Shown here: piece after piece, positions 21,120 to 32,290 of the stretch
Layout of the letters: each line of letters begins with the position of its first letter
Position numbering within the stretch: position 1 is the first letter of the stretch
DNA from: Orientallactaga sibirica
Lineage: Eukaryota > Chordata > Mammalia > Rodentia > Dipodidae
DNA length: 64,000 nucleotides
Direction: 5' to 3'
Assembly (NCBI GenBank): GCA_036365145.1
Contig: JAEOAD010000982.1
Coordinates: 4,490,001 to 4,554,000, forward strand
Translations under genes and position numbers: made by a program
Notes under the pieces: generated by a model
Database searches by the model: none
The model's input: only the letters and a program-made list of their open reading frames with translations
Told to the model about the DNA's origin: nothing

Positions 21120-22915
21120 AAAAAGAAACCAGATAGATAGATAAACAGGAAATTGATTGATTTGTTTCATCTTAGCTGGCAATGTGAGCTGAGAGTGGGA
21201 TCTGATATATGTGAGCTTCCAGGTAAGGGGAGATTTTTTTTTCTTGGAAAGATTGTTAGAATTGCAAGAAGTATCTACAAAGATTTGTATGCAGTATGGT
21301 AGGAACTCAACAAATATTAGAAGTAATAATACTAATATTACTTGGTTATTAGCATCAGCTTTCCTTTGATATAATGTTTTCATGTGCAATGCCTCTTTCT
21401 ACAATATAAAATTTAAAATGACCATCTTGGTCCATTTTACCCATTAGTCAGATAATGATTAAACAGATTCCCCTCACTTGATGGGGTGACAGCAAAGCTT
21501 AGTGTATCTTTGTAATTCACATGTCATTCCACCCAACCATGAATTCCTTAAGTAATTAGTTTCCTGGAAAACTGTGACACTGGTGACGGTATCTGAAATA
21601 GGAAATAGATCAACCCAATCTTCTGTTCAACTGTCTTATAACAAGAATGTCAGAAAATAAGTTGAGTTGACAGAAAATGGAGGGAGTCAATGTTAAAATG
21701 GCACCCAGAAGCAGATTTCCTGCAGGGTACTTGCAGTGTCCAAAGAAGCAGAGATTGGTATTGAGTTTTGATTGCCCCCCCACACCCCCACACCCCCACA
21801 CCAAAGTTCCAAGGGTAAGAGATCAGGGCATGCCTCACACTCACCTTGCCTATGGCCTTCGTCAGGACTTTGACCTCAGTCCTGGCCACCAACTCAAGTC
21901 CGTTAGGAGATTCTGCCATTCCTGGTGGATTCTCAGCCTCAGGCTTGCCTTCTGTCTTACAGTTCATTCCCAGAATGGAAAAGAGGTCAACTCTAGCTCT
22001 TTTTCTTTGTGCGACCCCATCCTTTCCCCCTCTTGCATAGGACCATTTTCTCCTGCTCTCCAAGGCAGTCTTTGCTGAGTAAAGTCACTCCCAGCCTCCT
22101 TAGACCTCCTCTTCCCACTGAACTCCCCTTTCTATGACACTTTCTGGGATGATCCACATCCATCAAGAGTGACACGGCACAAGGCAGGCGTCATCCTGCT
22201 AATTAACATATGGCCTAATTATGGCTGTTACACTTCAGAAGACAGAATTAAAGTCTTGACGTGACCTAAGTAATTAGGAGGGTTAGTCGTTAAGAAATGG
22301 AAGTAAAAGCAATTGGGTTGGGGTGGGCAATAACTCGGCTTTGTCCTCAGACTGAAAAGGACCAAAGGCCAGTGAAAAATAACTGGCCATGGCTCAGGTA
22401 CTTTCATACTTTGGGATCGGGTCAACTGCAGACTCTGCAAACTGTGTTGCCAAGGGAGCATCAAATGGAGAGCAGGATGGGATTGTCTTTCCTCTCCCTC
22501 TTTCTGTTTTCTTCTCCACCATCCCTGGCACCAAGGTGGTTCCTAGTAAGAGAGAGAGAGAGAGAATGAATCAGGAAAATCTACACCCACAAAGTTGAAT
22601 TTTCACAGTGTACTGCAGAAGAGATAGGGAAGACGGGAGTCTGGCAGCCTAATTGAAGTGCTATTCTAGTGAGTGGTGGGGGCAGGGCCGAGTCAGACAA
22701 GGACTAAAGGTGTGTATTGTTTGGCTTCCCCAGCAATTGCCCTCAGGTCAAGAATGTGAGCACAGGTCCTGGATCTGTGAAAAGATCCAGGAAACAGTGG
22801 CAAGATATGAGCAAACAAAAGGGAAGGGAAGCAAGGCAGGAGATGATATGTCATCAAGTACTTAGCACTGAGGGTTAAGTAACCGCACCTCCATCTAGTT
22901 ATGGGAGGTAGAGTA
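21120..22915. other. unassigned non-coding stretch
   Basis: No firm repeat and no recognisable exon. It holds a (CACACCCC)n minisatellite at 21772-21804 and a (GA)n run near 22547-22566. Two overlapping frames at 21650-22078 on opposite strands reach about 135 codons, without known domains. Confidence 0.4.
21772..21804. repeat. CCCCACA minisatellite
   Basis: About three imperfect copies of an 8-base C-rich unit. Confidence 0.85.
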
Positions 22916-23014
22916 GAATAGGGGTTGGCAAACTTTTTCCTTTGAGAACCGCATAATAGATATATATTAATCTTTGCAAGCCATGCAGTTTGTTACTTAA
23001 GTCACCTTTGCCAC

Positions 23015-23669
23015 TGTAAGGTTCCAAAGAGGACCGAGACAGCTTTCTTGGGCAAGGAGGTCTCATTTACACAATGAGACAGGGATATGGTTAAGAGCTA
23101 CAGAGTAGGGAACTCTGGACCCAAGGCAGAGGATGGGAGCCAATGTGCGAGGGAAGGGAACTCTGGATTGGAGTGGAGAGGAAAGAGGCAGGTAGAAGGA
23201 AACTCCAAAAAGCCAGGGTGGAGGATAGAAATGGAGCAGAAAGAAAGGAGAACACCAAGCTTGAGTGGAGGACAGGAGCAGAGCAGGTTAGAAAGAATCT
23301 CTGAAGCGGGAACAAAAGGGAAGAGGAGAAAATAGGGGAGAAAGAGAGAAATAGAAGAGAGAGAGACAAACGGGGTAGAAAGAAGCTGCATGCAACAAAG
23401 AAAGAGAGAGATGGGGAATTGCACACACCTTAGAGCTGGAGCACCAAGGTGAGAAAGAGCGTGCTGAGGAAGGTTTTTTTTTTTTTTTCTTTTAAAGCTC
23501 TTTGTGTGGGGGCAGGGAATTTTGCCACCGCTTAGAGAAGAGCCTGCAGTAGCCAGGCTGGTCTGACCACCTGCTGAATTCTTTTGGGTGAGTGAGGCCT
23601 ATGAAGTCTTAATTAAGGCCATTTGGGAGAGAAGGGAAGATGGGAGAAGGGAGTTCTGAGATTGTTAAA
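23015..23669 (-). mobile_element. LTR-like insertion in the MER transposon
   Basis: 655 bases flanked by GCCAC at 23010-23014 and 23670-23674. On the minus strand it is strongly CT-rich, has a TATA-like CTTTAAAAG and ends CTTACA; its start (TTTAAC) is not the usual TG. Class not assigned. Confidence 0.5.
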
Positions 23670-23751
23670 GCCACCATAAAGATCAGCCACACATAATATG
23701 TAAACGAATATGGCTATACTCCAATGAAACCTTTACAGAACCAAGACAAGG

Positions 23752-24108
23752 TATTGCAGTCAGGTTCGCACTGCTGGCAAAAAATCACCCGACCAACAGC
23801 AGCTTTTGGGTGAAAAAAGGGGGGGGGCATATTTTGCCTTACAGACTTGAGGGTAAGCTCCATGATGGCAAGGGAAAACGATGGCATGAGCAGAGGGTGG
23901 ACATCACCCCCTGGCCAACATAAGGTAGACAATAGCAACAGGAGAGTGTGCCAAATACTGGCATGGGAAAACTGGCTGTAATACCCGTAAACCTGCCCCC
24001 AACAATACACCACCTCCGGGAGGCTTTAATTTCCATTTGCCATCAGCTGGGAGCCTAGCATCCAGAACACCTAAGTTTATGGGGGGACACCTGAATCAAA
24101 CCACCACA
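23752..24108 (-). mobile_element. LTR-B solo LTR
   Basis: Minus-strand start TGTGGTGGTTTGATTCAGG, end CTGCAATA. Perfect 5-bp target duplication CAAGG at 23747-23751 and 24109-24113. Confidence 0.9.
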
Positions 24109-24349
24109 CAAGGCCTGTGGGTTGTCAACCCCTTTGCAATAGAGTCTCTCAACTCCTGGATAGAAGAACCAATTTTATGTTTGTCTGTTAGTCTGTTGTT
24201 GTTCTGGAACAAATCACTTTAATCGAATTAATTCACAAATAAAAACATTACACAGCTGATTAAGGAGGGCGCTCAAACACTTGCCCAGTCCCCAAATCTA
24301 TACATGTCAGTGCTCCGCTATGCAGTCATAACACACCCTTTGGTGGATT

Positions 24350-24535
24350 GTTTGAAACAGTCTCATGTAGCCTCAGGCTGGCCTCAAACTCACTATGAAG
24401 GTGCGGATGAAGTTAAATGCCTTCTGCTTTCACTTCCCAGATGCTGGGCCCGTTACAAGCAAGGGCCACCATGCCCAGTTTATCCAGGGTTTTGTGTATA
24501 ATAGACTAGCACTATAACAATTGCTCAGCCCTAGA
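24350..24535 (-). mobile_element. B4-type SINE
   Basis: B1-like part (GTCTCATGTAGCCTCAGGC) then a worn ID-type head ending AATTGCTCAGCCC. Confidence 0.6.
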
Positions 24536-24565
24536 AGAAACAATGTTTTAAAATGCTCTGGTGGA

Positions 24566-24719
24566 GCCGGGCGTGGTGGTGCATGCCTTTAATCCCAGCA
24601 CTCTGGAAGCAGAGGTAGGAGGGTCACTGTGAGTTCGAGACCAACCTTAGACTACATAGTGAATTCTAGGTAAGCCTGGGCTAGAGTGAGACCCTACCTC
24701 AAAAAAAAAAAAAAAAAAA
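24566..24719 (+). mobile_element. B1 SINE
   Basis: GAGCCGGGCGTGGTGGTGC to CCCTACCTC and poly-A. Confidence 0.95.
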
Positions 24720-24724
24720 GGTCT

Positions 24725-24880
24725 GGTCAGGCGTGGTGGTGCACCCCTTTAATCCCAGCACTTGGGAGGCAGAAGTAGGAGGAATTCTGTGAGTCAAAGG
24801 CCACCCTGAGACTACATAGTAAAATCCAGGTCAGCCTGGGCTAGAGTAAGACCCTACCTTGAAAAACAAAATAAAAAATG
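24725..24880 (+). mobile_element. B1 SINE
   Basis: TCAGGCGTGGTGGTGCACC to CCTACCTTG and an A-rich tail, directly after the previous B1; TCTGGT precedes both. Confidence 0.95.
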
Positions 24881-25073
24881 TTCAGTCCACTTCAAAACAA
24901 TATTTTTACCAATACAACACAGATGAATCACTAGAAAAAATTACATTGAGAACACTCATACATGTGGACTAAGGGAATCCTAGCACACTGGTTGTAGAAA
25001 TGTAAATTAATGCAGCCACTATGGTAAATAGTTCAAAAGTTCTCAAGAAAACTAAAACCTGAATGACCAAGCT

Positions 25074-25220
25074 GTGTATTGTGGCTCACACCTGTATTCC
25101 CAAGTACTTAGGAAATTGAGCCATGGGTATGGTTACAAGTTTAAAGTCCATTTTGTCTATATAATGAGTTTCAGGCCAGTATGTGCAACAAAGTAAGAAT
25201 TTGTCTCAAAAAATAATCTA
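25074..25220 (+). mobile_element. old B1-related SINE
   Basis: AAGCTGTGTATTGTGGCTCA to TTTGTCTCAAAAAA. Diverged. Confidence 0.65.
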
Positions 25221-25226
25221 AAGTAA

Positions 25227-25392
25227 ACTGGGAGTGGTGGCACACACTTTTAATCCCAGCACTTTGGAGGCAGAGGTAGGGGGATCACCATGAGTTCGAA
25301 GCCACCCTGAGACTACCTAGTGAATTCTAGGTCAGCCTGAGCTAGAGTGAGACCCTACCTCCAAAAACAAAAAAACAAAACAAACAAAAAAA
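25227..25392 (+). mobile_element. B1 SINE
   Basis: AACTGGGAGTGGTGGCAC to CCCTACCTCC and A-rich tail. AATCTAAA precedes and follows it. Confidence 0.95.
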
Positions 25393-25401
25393 TCTAAAAT
25401 A

Positions 25402-25560
25402 ACCAGGAGTGGTGTTGCACTCCTTTAATCCGAGCACTCGGGAGGCAGAGGTAGGAGGATCACTGTGAGTTCAAGGCCACCCTGAGACTACATAGTGAAT
25501 TCCACTTCATCCTGGGCCAGAGTGAGACCCTACCTCAAAAAGCCAAAAGAAAAAAAAAAG
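25402..25560 (+). mobile_element. B1 SINE
   Basis: ACCAGGAGTGGTGTTGCAC to CCCTACCTC plus poly-A; TCTAAAATA before, TCCAAAATA after. Confidence 0.95.
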
Positions 25561-25648
25561 TCCAAAATAAGTAAATAAACAAGTAAGAATTAGCATATGG
25601 TCAAACAATATTACTTACTAGGTACGTAGCCAAATAAAACAAAATCGA

Positions 25649-25864
25649 GGGCTGGAGAGATGGCTTAGCAGTTAAGGCGCATGTCTGCGAAGCCTAAGGA
25701 CTCTGGTTCGAATCTCAAGGTCCCACGTAAGCCAGATGCACATGGTGGTGCATGCATCTGGAGTTCGTTTGCAGTGGCTAGAGGCCCTGGCATGCCCATT
25801 CTCCCTCTTTCTTTCTCTCTCTCTCTCCCCCTCTGTCTCTAATAAATAAATAAATGAATAAATA
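25649..25864 (+). mobile_element. DIP-like SINE
   Basis: GGGCTGGAGAGATGGCTTAG, B box GGTTCGAATC, CT tract, (AAAT)n. AACAAAATCGA on both sides, inside the L1. Confidence 0.97.
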
Positions 25865-26459
25865 AATAAATAACAAAATCGACGTGGAAGACACATCTGA
25901 ACATCCATGCTTACTGCAGCACTAGTCACAGTAGGCGAGAAATGGAAAGCACTTAAGTGTCCATCAACTGATGAGTGGATCAAGATGAGCTTCATAAAGA
26001 CCATGGATTCTCATTCAGCCATGAAAATGATAAAATTTTGCCATTTACAATAGGACAGGTGGAACTGGACAGCATTATGTTAAGAGAAAGACAATATTGC
26101 CTGATCTCACACATGTGTAGACGTAGAAGTTCAAAGCACAGTGGTAGTGACCAGTGGCCAGGGAGAGAAAAGGAAAGGAAGGGATAGGGCTGGGATCAAA
26201 TACAGGTAAATGACTTTCCACCTGCATACTAGGCAAATAGTTTAGCAGAGCTACACTCCAGCCCAATTATGGGATGCTATTGCACAGTAGGGTGATCGTG
26301 TATAATAATGTACTGAACATTTCTTTTTTGTGTGATGTATATTTCAAAAGACGGGATGGATTTCAAAAGAACAAAGGACTTTGAGTATTTGTATTACAAA
26401 GAAAGCATAAAGGATTGGGAAGAAATTCTTACAGGACTCGAACATCATACCAATTTTAC

Positions 26460-26803
26460 TGTTGCAGTTAGATCCCTTCACGTTGCTATCACCTGACCGA
26501 AAGCAGCTTGTGGGAGGAAAAGGTTTATTTTGGCTTACAGACTCAAGAGGAAGATCCATGATGGCAAGGAAAATCATGGCATGCGCACAGGCTGGACATC
26601 ACTTCCTGGCCAACATCAGGTGGACAACAACAGCAGGAGAGTGTGCCCAACACTGGTAAAAGACAGCTGGCTATAACACCCATAATCCTATCCCAATAAT
26701 ACACTGCCACTAGGAAGCTCGAGTTACCAAACTGCCACCAGCTGGGGACCTAAGCATTCAGAACACATGAGCTTATAAGGGACATCTAATTCAAACCACC
26801 ACA
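26460..26803 (-). mobile_element. LTR-B solo LTR
   Basis: Minus-strand start TGTGGTGGTTTGAATTAG, end ACTGCAACA. Flanks TTTAC and TACAC do not match well. Confidence 0.9.
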
Positions 26804-26878
26804 TACACATATGAAAGTATCACATGGCATCTCATAAATCTGCATGATTTTTATGTGCCAGTTAACAAAAAGACATGA

Positions 26879-27025
26879 AGCCGGGTGTGGTGGTGCACAC
26901 CTTTAATCCCAGCACTTGAGAGGCAGAGGTAGAAGGAACGGCATGAGAAGCCACCCTGAGACTCTATTGTGAATTCCAGGTCAGCCTGGTTTAGAGCAAG
27001 ACCCTACCTTGAAAAACAGAAAGGA
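26879..27025 (+). mobile_element. B1 SINE
   Basis: AGCCGGGTGTGGTGGTGC to CCCTACCTTG. Confidence 0.95.
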
Positions 27026-27062
27026 CATATAAGACCTAAGCTGCTTAAAAATTATTAGATCA

Positions 27063-27202
27063 TGCCGGGCATGGTGGCACATGCCTTTAATCCCAGCACT
27101 CGGGAAGCAGAGGTAGGAGGATCACCATGAGTTCGAGGTCACCCTGAGACTACATAGTTAATTCCAGTGGACTGGACTAGAGTGAAACCCAACCTTGAAA
27201 AA

Positions 27203-27205
<3 letters not shown>
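27063..27205 (+). mobile_element. B1 SINE with (TA)n tail
   Basis: ATGCCGGGCATGGTGGCAC to CCAACCTTGAAAAACTG, running into the TA repeat. Confidence 0.95.

Positions 27206-27252
<47 letters not shown>
27206..27252. repeat. (TA)n microsatellite
   Basis: About 23 TA units from the tail of the B1. Confidence 0.95.
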
Positions 27253-27255
<3 letters not shown>

Positions 27256-27895
27256 AAAGACACAAAATTAGTCCAGTCAATTGTGAGAACTTTCTAACTA
27301 CCTTCTCTGAAAAACTCCACGTAAATTCCTCACAAATGGATAGCAGGCCTTGGCCACCTTCATCCATCATCACAGTTCAAAGCCCTGGAGTTCCATTACC
27401 AAGTGAGAAGGCCAGAGCATTTAGCCTCTGACACTCACCCATTATCGTCAAGGGCACTCCCAGGAACATTGATTTCTGGTCCTTCTGGCCTTCCTAGCAA
27501 GTGGAGCAAATACACTTATGTAGTTTGAGGGGTGCTGGTATTGATGACAGGAGGCTATAGGCATTTATGGGTGGAGGATATAGGTATAATTTGGAAGGTG
27601 AGAGCATTGAAGGTATTCTAATGAGAGCTCAGTAGTAACTCCCTCCAGAGAAATTCCCAAACTATATGAATGTTAGAACTAGAGGCGACCTAATAGATCA
27701 TGTCTCTGAGACCCCTTTTCATCTTTTATCCTCCCACTCATCCAGTGAGGATAATGTGTTGAGATTAATATGACTGATTCATAAATGAAATTGAGTGACA
27801 ACCAGAGGCTTACAGAATGAGTGGGATCTGGGCAAGACAGGGAGAGCGAGGAGAAAATGTCAGTAGTAAATATTTATGAAGCACCCAAAATAATT
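27253..27895. other. unassigned non-coding stretch
   Basis: Single-copy-looking. GTTAGAACTAGAGGCGACCT then ATAGATCATG near 27675 recalls an old mammalian repeat. No exon. Confidence 0.4.
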
Positions 27896-27899
27896 ATTA

Positions 27900-28016
27900 T
27901 TATTTTGACATGGGGGTCTCATTAATGTGCTCTGAGCAGCCTCAAACTCTAGATCCTCCTTCTTGAACCTTCTAAACATCTAGAATTCTAAGTGCACATG
28001 GCTGTACCCAGGTCTT
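27900..28016 (-). mobile_element. old B1-related SINE
   Basis: TTTTGACATGGGGGTCTCAT, GCAGCCTCAAACTC, GCACATGGCTGTACCC: a worn antisense copy. Confidence 0.5.
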
Positions 28017-28071
28017 AAGCACCTCTTATGTCTTGTGCTCAGTGGGATATACACGTAAGAATAACAAAGTT

Positions 28072-28365
28072 CAGGGCTGGGGAAATTGCTCAGTGGTTAA
28101 AGACAATGCTTGCAAAGCCTACCAGCCTGGGTTCAATTCCCCAACACCCACATAACACCAGATACACAGTGGCACTTGAATCTATGATCTCAATTTACCT
28201 TCAACAATGGGAGGTGGAGCCAAGAGAATCAGAAGCTGGGTAGCCAGCAAGAGACTCTCTCAGAGAAGGTGGAGCACAGACACCTTGAGGTTGTCTGCTG
28301 ATCTCCACACCCACACTATGGCACATGCAATCATACACAGCCAGACACATAAAAATAAATACTTT
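28072..28365 (+). mobile_element. B2/B3-type SINE
   Basis: Head AGGGCTGGGGAAATTGCTCA, B box GGTTCAATTCC, then a longer B3-type body with GGAGGTGGAGCCAAGAG and GAGACTCTCTC, ending in CACATAAAAATAAATAC. Confidence 0.75.
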
Positions 28366-28423
28366 TTTGATTTTATGAAAAGAACAATATATGTCTTCAC
28401 TTTAAAAAGAAGTTTATGACTTG

Positions 28424-28605
28424 GGCTGGAGAGATGGCTTAGTGGTTAAGGCACTTGGCTGCAAAGCTAAAGACCTATGTTCTACTCTCCAGATCCCACA
28501 TAAGCCAGACACACAAAGGTTAGGCAAGCACAGGGTCACACATGCCCACTAGGTGATGCAAGCGTCTGGAGTTCAATTGCAGTGAATGAGACTCTGGTGT
28601 GCCAA

Positions 28606-28644
<39 letters not shown>

Positions 28645-28695
28645 TTCCTCCTCTCTCCCACTCTCTAAAATAAAAAAAGAAAAAAGGAAAAAATG
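28424..28695 (+). mobile_element. DIP-like SINE with (GT)n
   Basis: GGGCTGGAGAGATGGCTTAG head, longer subtype with ACACATGCCCACTAGGTG, (GT)16 at 28610-28642, A-rich end. AAGTTTATGACTT flanks both sides. Confidence 0.95.
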
Positions 28696-28759
28696 TAAAA
28701 GAAAGTTTATGACTTAATGAGAGTAGAATAATACAGTAGAGATGAATAGTGACATTCAT

Positions 28760-28960
28760 TGATTTTCTTACTCACTGCAGGGATCTTGCTAGATTCTTTC
28801 TAAACATTAATTATCACTCAGTTGAGAAGCCTGTAAGGGTGACAGTGTTGACTTGATTTTAGGGGATGGTGACTCACTCAAGGCCACATGGGTAATGAGA
28901 AACAGCTGGGTTATAAACCCAACACCAATCCCAATAGTAACATGCTACACACATTGAGCT
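28760..28960 (+). mobile_element. MIR-like fragment
   Basis: CTCACTCAAGGCCACATGGG then GAGAAACAGCTGGGTTATAAACCC: the core order of MIR. Old and diverged. Confidence 0.5.
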
Positions 28961-29319
28961 GCTGAGGGAAAGTTCACAAGACAAATCATTGTCACATTGC
29001 AAGTTGGGCTGGCAAAAGAATACATAAAAATATAAAACAAAAATATGGTCCATATGGAAGTCAGAAAATAAGTAACCAAGGTTTTCAAAAAGAATGGAAA
29101 AAGTAGGATCACGTGATTTCAGGCTTTGATACCTGGTTCTTGCAAGTGTTCATCAAGAGGACAGTGGGCATGATTGATGGAACTTTTCTAGAGACTAGAC
29201 TAGGAAAAAACATCTAACATGCACATGGAAAGAAACTGTTTTAAAAATTTAACACAAGTGTAATGAGGGAGAAGATTAGTCCTCACAGGAAAGATATATA
29301 TATATGTATCAAAGCAATT

Positions 29320-29690
29320 AAATCTAAATGGTGAAATACTGGCTCAAGAAAGGCCAAAAATCAATTAATGGAAAAGAATAAGTAGCTGAGAAAATGAGCT
29401 TACTTTTGTTAAAAACTGAATATTTAATGAGGAAAGCATTATATGCAAGATCTGCATAATATTTGGCCTGCCAACATGTCATAAGACAATGGAAGAGGTT
29501 CCCCAAAGATAAGCCATCAAAATAGACAAGGAACTAGTTGTAAAGAAGAAGGGGTTCAGTTGAAGGAAGTTGAGAGAAGGGGTCAAGAGAAAGTAATGAG
29601 ATAGGATTATGATCAAAACACGTTATGTACATGCATGAATATTGTCAATGAAAAGTTAAAAAAAAATAAAGCCTGCGACCTAAAAATATT
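29320..29690 (+). mobile_element. L1 ORF2 scrap and 3' UTR
   Basis: GCCAAAAATCAATTAATGG near 29360 resembles ORF2. ATATTTGGCCTGCCAACATG and GATTATGATCAAAACACG lead to a poly-A, as in L1 3' UTRs. Confidence 0.65.
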
Positions 29691-29808
29691 TTTAAAATTA
29701 AAGTACTATAAGACAACAGAATAGAAAAAAATCATTTAGCATATGTTGTTGAGAAACAAATGATATAAAAATGTACACTCACTTTATGCCATATATCAAG
29801 TTAAATTC

Positions 29809-30196
29809 TGTAGCAGACAGCTTCAGGTTCGCTGAGATGAACTTCCAGACCCGGCACAGTTATGGAGGAAGGGATATTATTTATTGAAGCTTACAGATCC
29901 AGGGGAAGTTACATAAAGGCAGGAGAAGCAGCCTGCTCTTCACAGGACCAGGCAAGAGAGAGAAAAGCCAACCAGCCACACAGCACACAGAGCAAAACCT
30001 ACAGCCAAAAGCCCAGCACACTTCAGGAACTCCTATTAGGCACACTTTGCATATCTTTACAATGGAATCTCAAACCCACCACCAACACCTTAAGACCAGC
30101 CCCCAGTGACATTGCCTCTAGCAAGGTGATTGCAGATGCAAACTATAACTAATAAAATACTGAATATATTGGGGGACATATATTCAAACTACCACA
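29809..30196 (-). mobile_element. LTR-A solo LTR
   Basis: Left edge TGTAGCAGACAGCTTCAGG, right edge AACTACCACA. Perfect 5-bp duplication AATTC at 29804-29808 and 30197-30201. On the minus strand CAATAAATAATATCC carries the polyadenylation signal. Confidence 0.95.
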
Positions 30197-30209
30197 AATT
30201 CTAAGAGGA

Positions 30210-30722
30210 CATAGGAAATTTTTAAATTAAACAAGCACTTCTCTTAATGTCCACACCCATATGTTAATGCTACTCTCACTTTTGATTAGAGAAGCTTCTC
30301 TTTTCAGATGGTGGTGACCTTGGGATGACTCAGAAGGCACCATGGTGCTGAGAAGAAGTGACAGAGGAGTGCTCAGCACTGAAACATCTCAAACCTACCT
30401 TCCAAGGCTCAGGGTTCATTGCAGAAGAGGGGGCGGAAAGAATGTAAGAGCCAAAGGAAGAGTATGACTCCTTACAACATGCTCCTCCAGACACAAAATG
30501 GCCTGGATATCCATGACCTCACAGTGCCTGACACTACCTACACAAGACCATCATAATAGGAGAAAAGATCATGATATCAAACTGAAAAGAGAGACTGATT
30601 GAGAGGGGAGGGGATATGATGGAGAGTGAAGTTTCAAAGGGGAAAGTGGGAGGAGGGAAAAAACATGGGATATTGTCTACAATTAAAGAAGTTGTCAATA
30701 AAAATAATAATAATAAAAAAGA
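30210..30722 (+). mobile_element. L1 3' UTR
   Basis: AGAGAAGCTTCTCTTTTCAG, GCAGAAGAGGGGGCGGAAAG and AAAGAGAGACTGATTGAGAG, ending TCAATAAAAATAATAATAA. About half the length of the copy at 56230. Confidence 0.85.
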
Positions 30723-31144
30723 GGAAAAAAAGATAAATGGAAGAAACTCAAAGCTGGTAGACTATCTTTAGGAAATAATCATATTGATGAAAAAGGAAAG
30801 TGCAAACAGTATTCACATACACAATATTCAGTTAAAGTGTGTGATTAAGGAAATGCCAGTACTTCAGTTCCATACACTAATATGCTAATATGTAGCCATT
30901 CAAATAAATATAAAAAGTAAAGCAACATAAACATGATATATGTAGTAGCTTGAATTAAGTGTCCCCCATAAACTAATGTATTTTGAATGCTTGGTCCCCA
31001 CCTGGGGGCAATTAGGGAGGTGGAGCCTTGCTGGAGATGTTTTGCTGGAGGTAAACTTAGGGATGTTATATCCAGCTCCCTCTTGCCAGAGTTCAGCTCA
31101 CACTCTTGTTTCTATCCTTCACCTGCTATTACAAGGAATGATAT

Positions 31145-31492
31145 TATGGTGGTTTGATTCAGGTGTCCCCATAAACTTAGGTCTTCTGAATGCTAGGTCC
31201 CCAGATGATGGCCATTTGGAAATTAATGCCTCCTGCAGGCAGTGTATTGTTGGGAGTGGGCTTATGGGTATTATAGTCAGTGTCACCTTGCCAGTGTTTG
31301 GCACACTCTTCTGTTGCTGTTGTCCACCTTATGTTGGCCAGGGGGTGATGGCCACCCTCGGCTCATGTCATCATTTTCCCCTGCCATCATGGAGCTTCCT
31401 CTCAAGTCTATAAGCCAAAACAAACCTTTATTTCCCCACAAGCTGCATTTGGTTATATGACTTCTACTAGCAATGAGAACCTGACTGCAACT
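31145..31492 (+). mobile_element. LTR-B solo LTR inside LTR-C
   Basis: TATGGTGGTTTGATTCAGG start (TG changed to TA), CCATCATGGAGCTTCC, GACTGCAACT end. Flanks GATAT and GATGT differ by one base, an aged target duplication. Confidence 0.9.
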
Positions 31493-31509
31493 GATGTTCA
31501 GCATCTTTT

Positions 31510-31664
31510 AAAAAAATTTTTATATTTTTTTTCTCGAAGTAGGATCTCACTCAAGCCCAGGCTGACCTGGATGTAGTCTCAGGATGGCCTTGAACTCAAG
31601 GTGATCCTCCTACCTCTGCCTCCCGAGTGCTGGTATTAAAGGCATGTGCCACCACACCCTGCTC
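31510..31664 (-). mobile_element. B1 SINE
   Basis: TTTTTTCTCGAAGTAGGATC to GTGCCACCACACCCTGC. The GAATTCACTA part is missing. Confidence 0.9.
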
Positions 31665-32200
31665 TAATTTTTTTTTTTAATTTGAGAGAAAGAATGGGCT
31701 TGCCAGGGCATCCAGCCACTGCAAATGAATTCCAAACACATGCAACACCTTATGCATCTGGCTTATGTGGATCCTGGGGAATCGAACCTGGGTCCTTTGG
31801 CTTTGCAGACAAGCGCTTTACCCACTGTAGCAGACAGCTTCAGGTTCACTGAGATGAATTTTCAGACCAGGCACAGTTATGGAGGAAGGGATTTATTGAA
31901 GCTTACAGATCCAGGGGAAGTTCCATAATGGCAGAAGAAGCTGGCCTGCTCTTCACAGTACCAAACACAGAGAGCAAAGCCACAGCCACACAGCACAGCA
32001 CACTTCAGGAACTCCAGCTAGGCACACTTTGCATATCTTTACAATGGAATCTCAAACTCACTACCACACCAATGTCAGCCCAGTGACACTGCCTCCAGCA
32101 AGGTGGCTGCAGATGCAAACAATAAACTAATAAAACACTGAATATTTTGGGGACCATCTATTCAAACTACCATACCCACTAAGCCATCTCTCCAGCCCCT
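31665..32200 (-). mobile_element. DIP-like SINE split by LTR-A
   Basis: Left part 31665-31825 from T-run to GCTTTACCCAC; right part 32180-32200 TAAGCCATCTCTCCAGCCCC. The two join without loss across the LTR. Confidence 0.95.
31826..32174 (-). mobile_element. LTR-A solo LTR inside a SINE
   Basis: TGTAGCAGACAGCTTCAGG to AACTACCATA. Perfect 5-bp duplication CCCAC at 31821-31825 and 32175-32179, which also fits the SINE reading frame of bases. Confidence 0.97.
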
Positions 32201-32204
32201 TTTT

Positions 32205-32290
32205 CTTTTTAAAAAAGTTATTTATTTTATTTATTTGAGAGAGAAATAAGCAGAGAGAGGAAGGGAGAGAGACAGAGAAAGAGAGAAAGA
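32205..32290 (-). mobile_element. DIP-like SINE, tail only
   Basis: TTATTTATTTTATTTATTTG plus GA tract, then nothing of the body. GATGTTCA follows it and also occurs at 31493, so it and its neighbours may be one insertion site. Confidence 0.7.

Larger units (their letters stand above)
22918..24132 (+). mobile_element. hAT-type MER DNA transposon, split by two LTRs
   Basis: Left terminus AGGGGTTGGCAAACTTTTTCC and right terminus GGTTGTCAACCCCTT are inverted copies. Transposon pieces lie at 22918-23014, 23670-23751 and 24109-24132; the middle piece has AATATGTAAACGAATATGGC. Non-autonomous, no transposase. Confidence 0.75.
24885..26440 (+). mobile_element. L1 ORF2 end / 3' UTR, split by SINEs
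   Basis: Pieces at 24885-25073, 25565-25648 and 25875-26440. Diagnostic words in order: GTAAATTAATGCAGCCACTA, TGTCCATCAACTGATGAGTG, TGATCTCACACATGTGTAG and TATTGCACAGTAGGGTGATC. No ORF survives. Confidence 0.8.

Noticed and set aside
20979..21389. 136-codon minus-strand ORF with hydrophobic stretches
   Set aside because: Its C-terminal part is B1/ID antisense and A-rich tail; the rest is AT-rich and recalls no family.
21650..22078. Overlapping ~135-codon ORFs on both strands
   Set aside because: Mirror frames in GC-richer DNA, one containing the CCCCACA minisatellite; no domain, no splice-like context.
23091..23426. Two ~110-codon minus-strand ORFs rich in Ser, Leu and Phe
   Set aside because: Low-complexity translation of the pyrimidine-rich LTR-like insert.
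30976..31413. 145-codon plus-strand ORF
   Set aside because: It runs across LTR-C into LTR-B; no domain, and its parts recur in other LTR copies.
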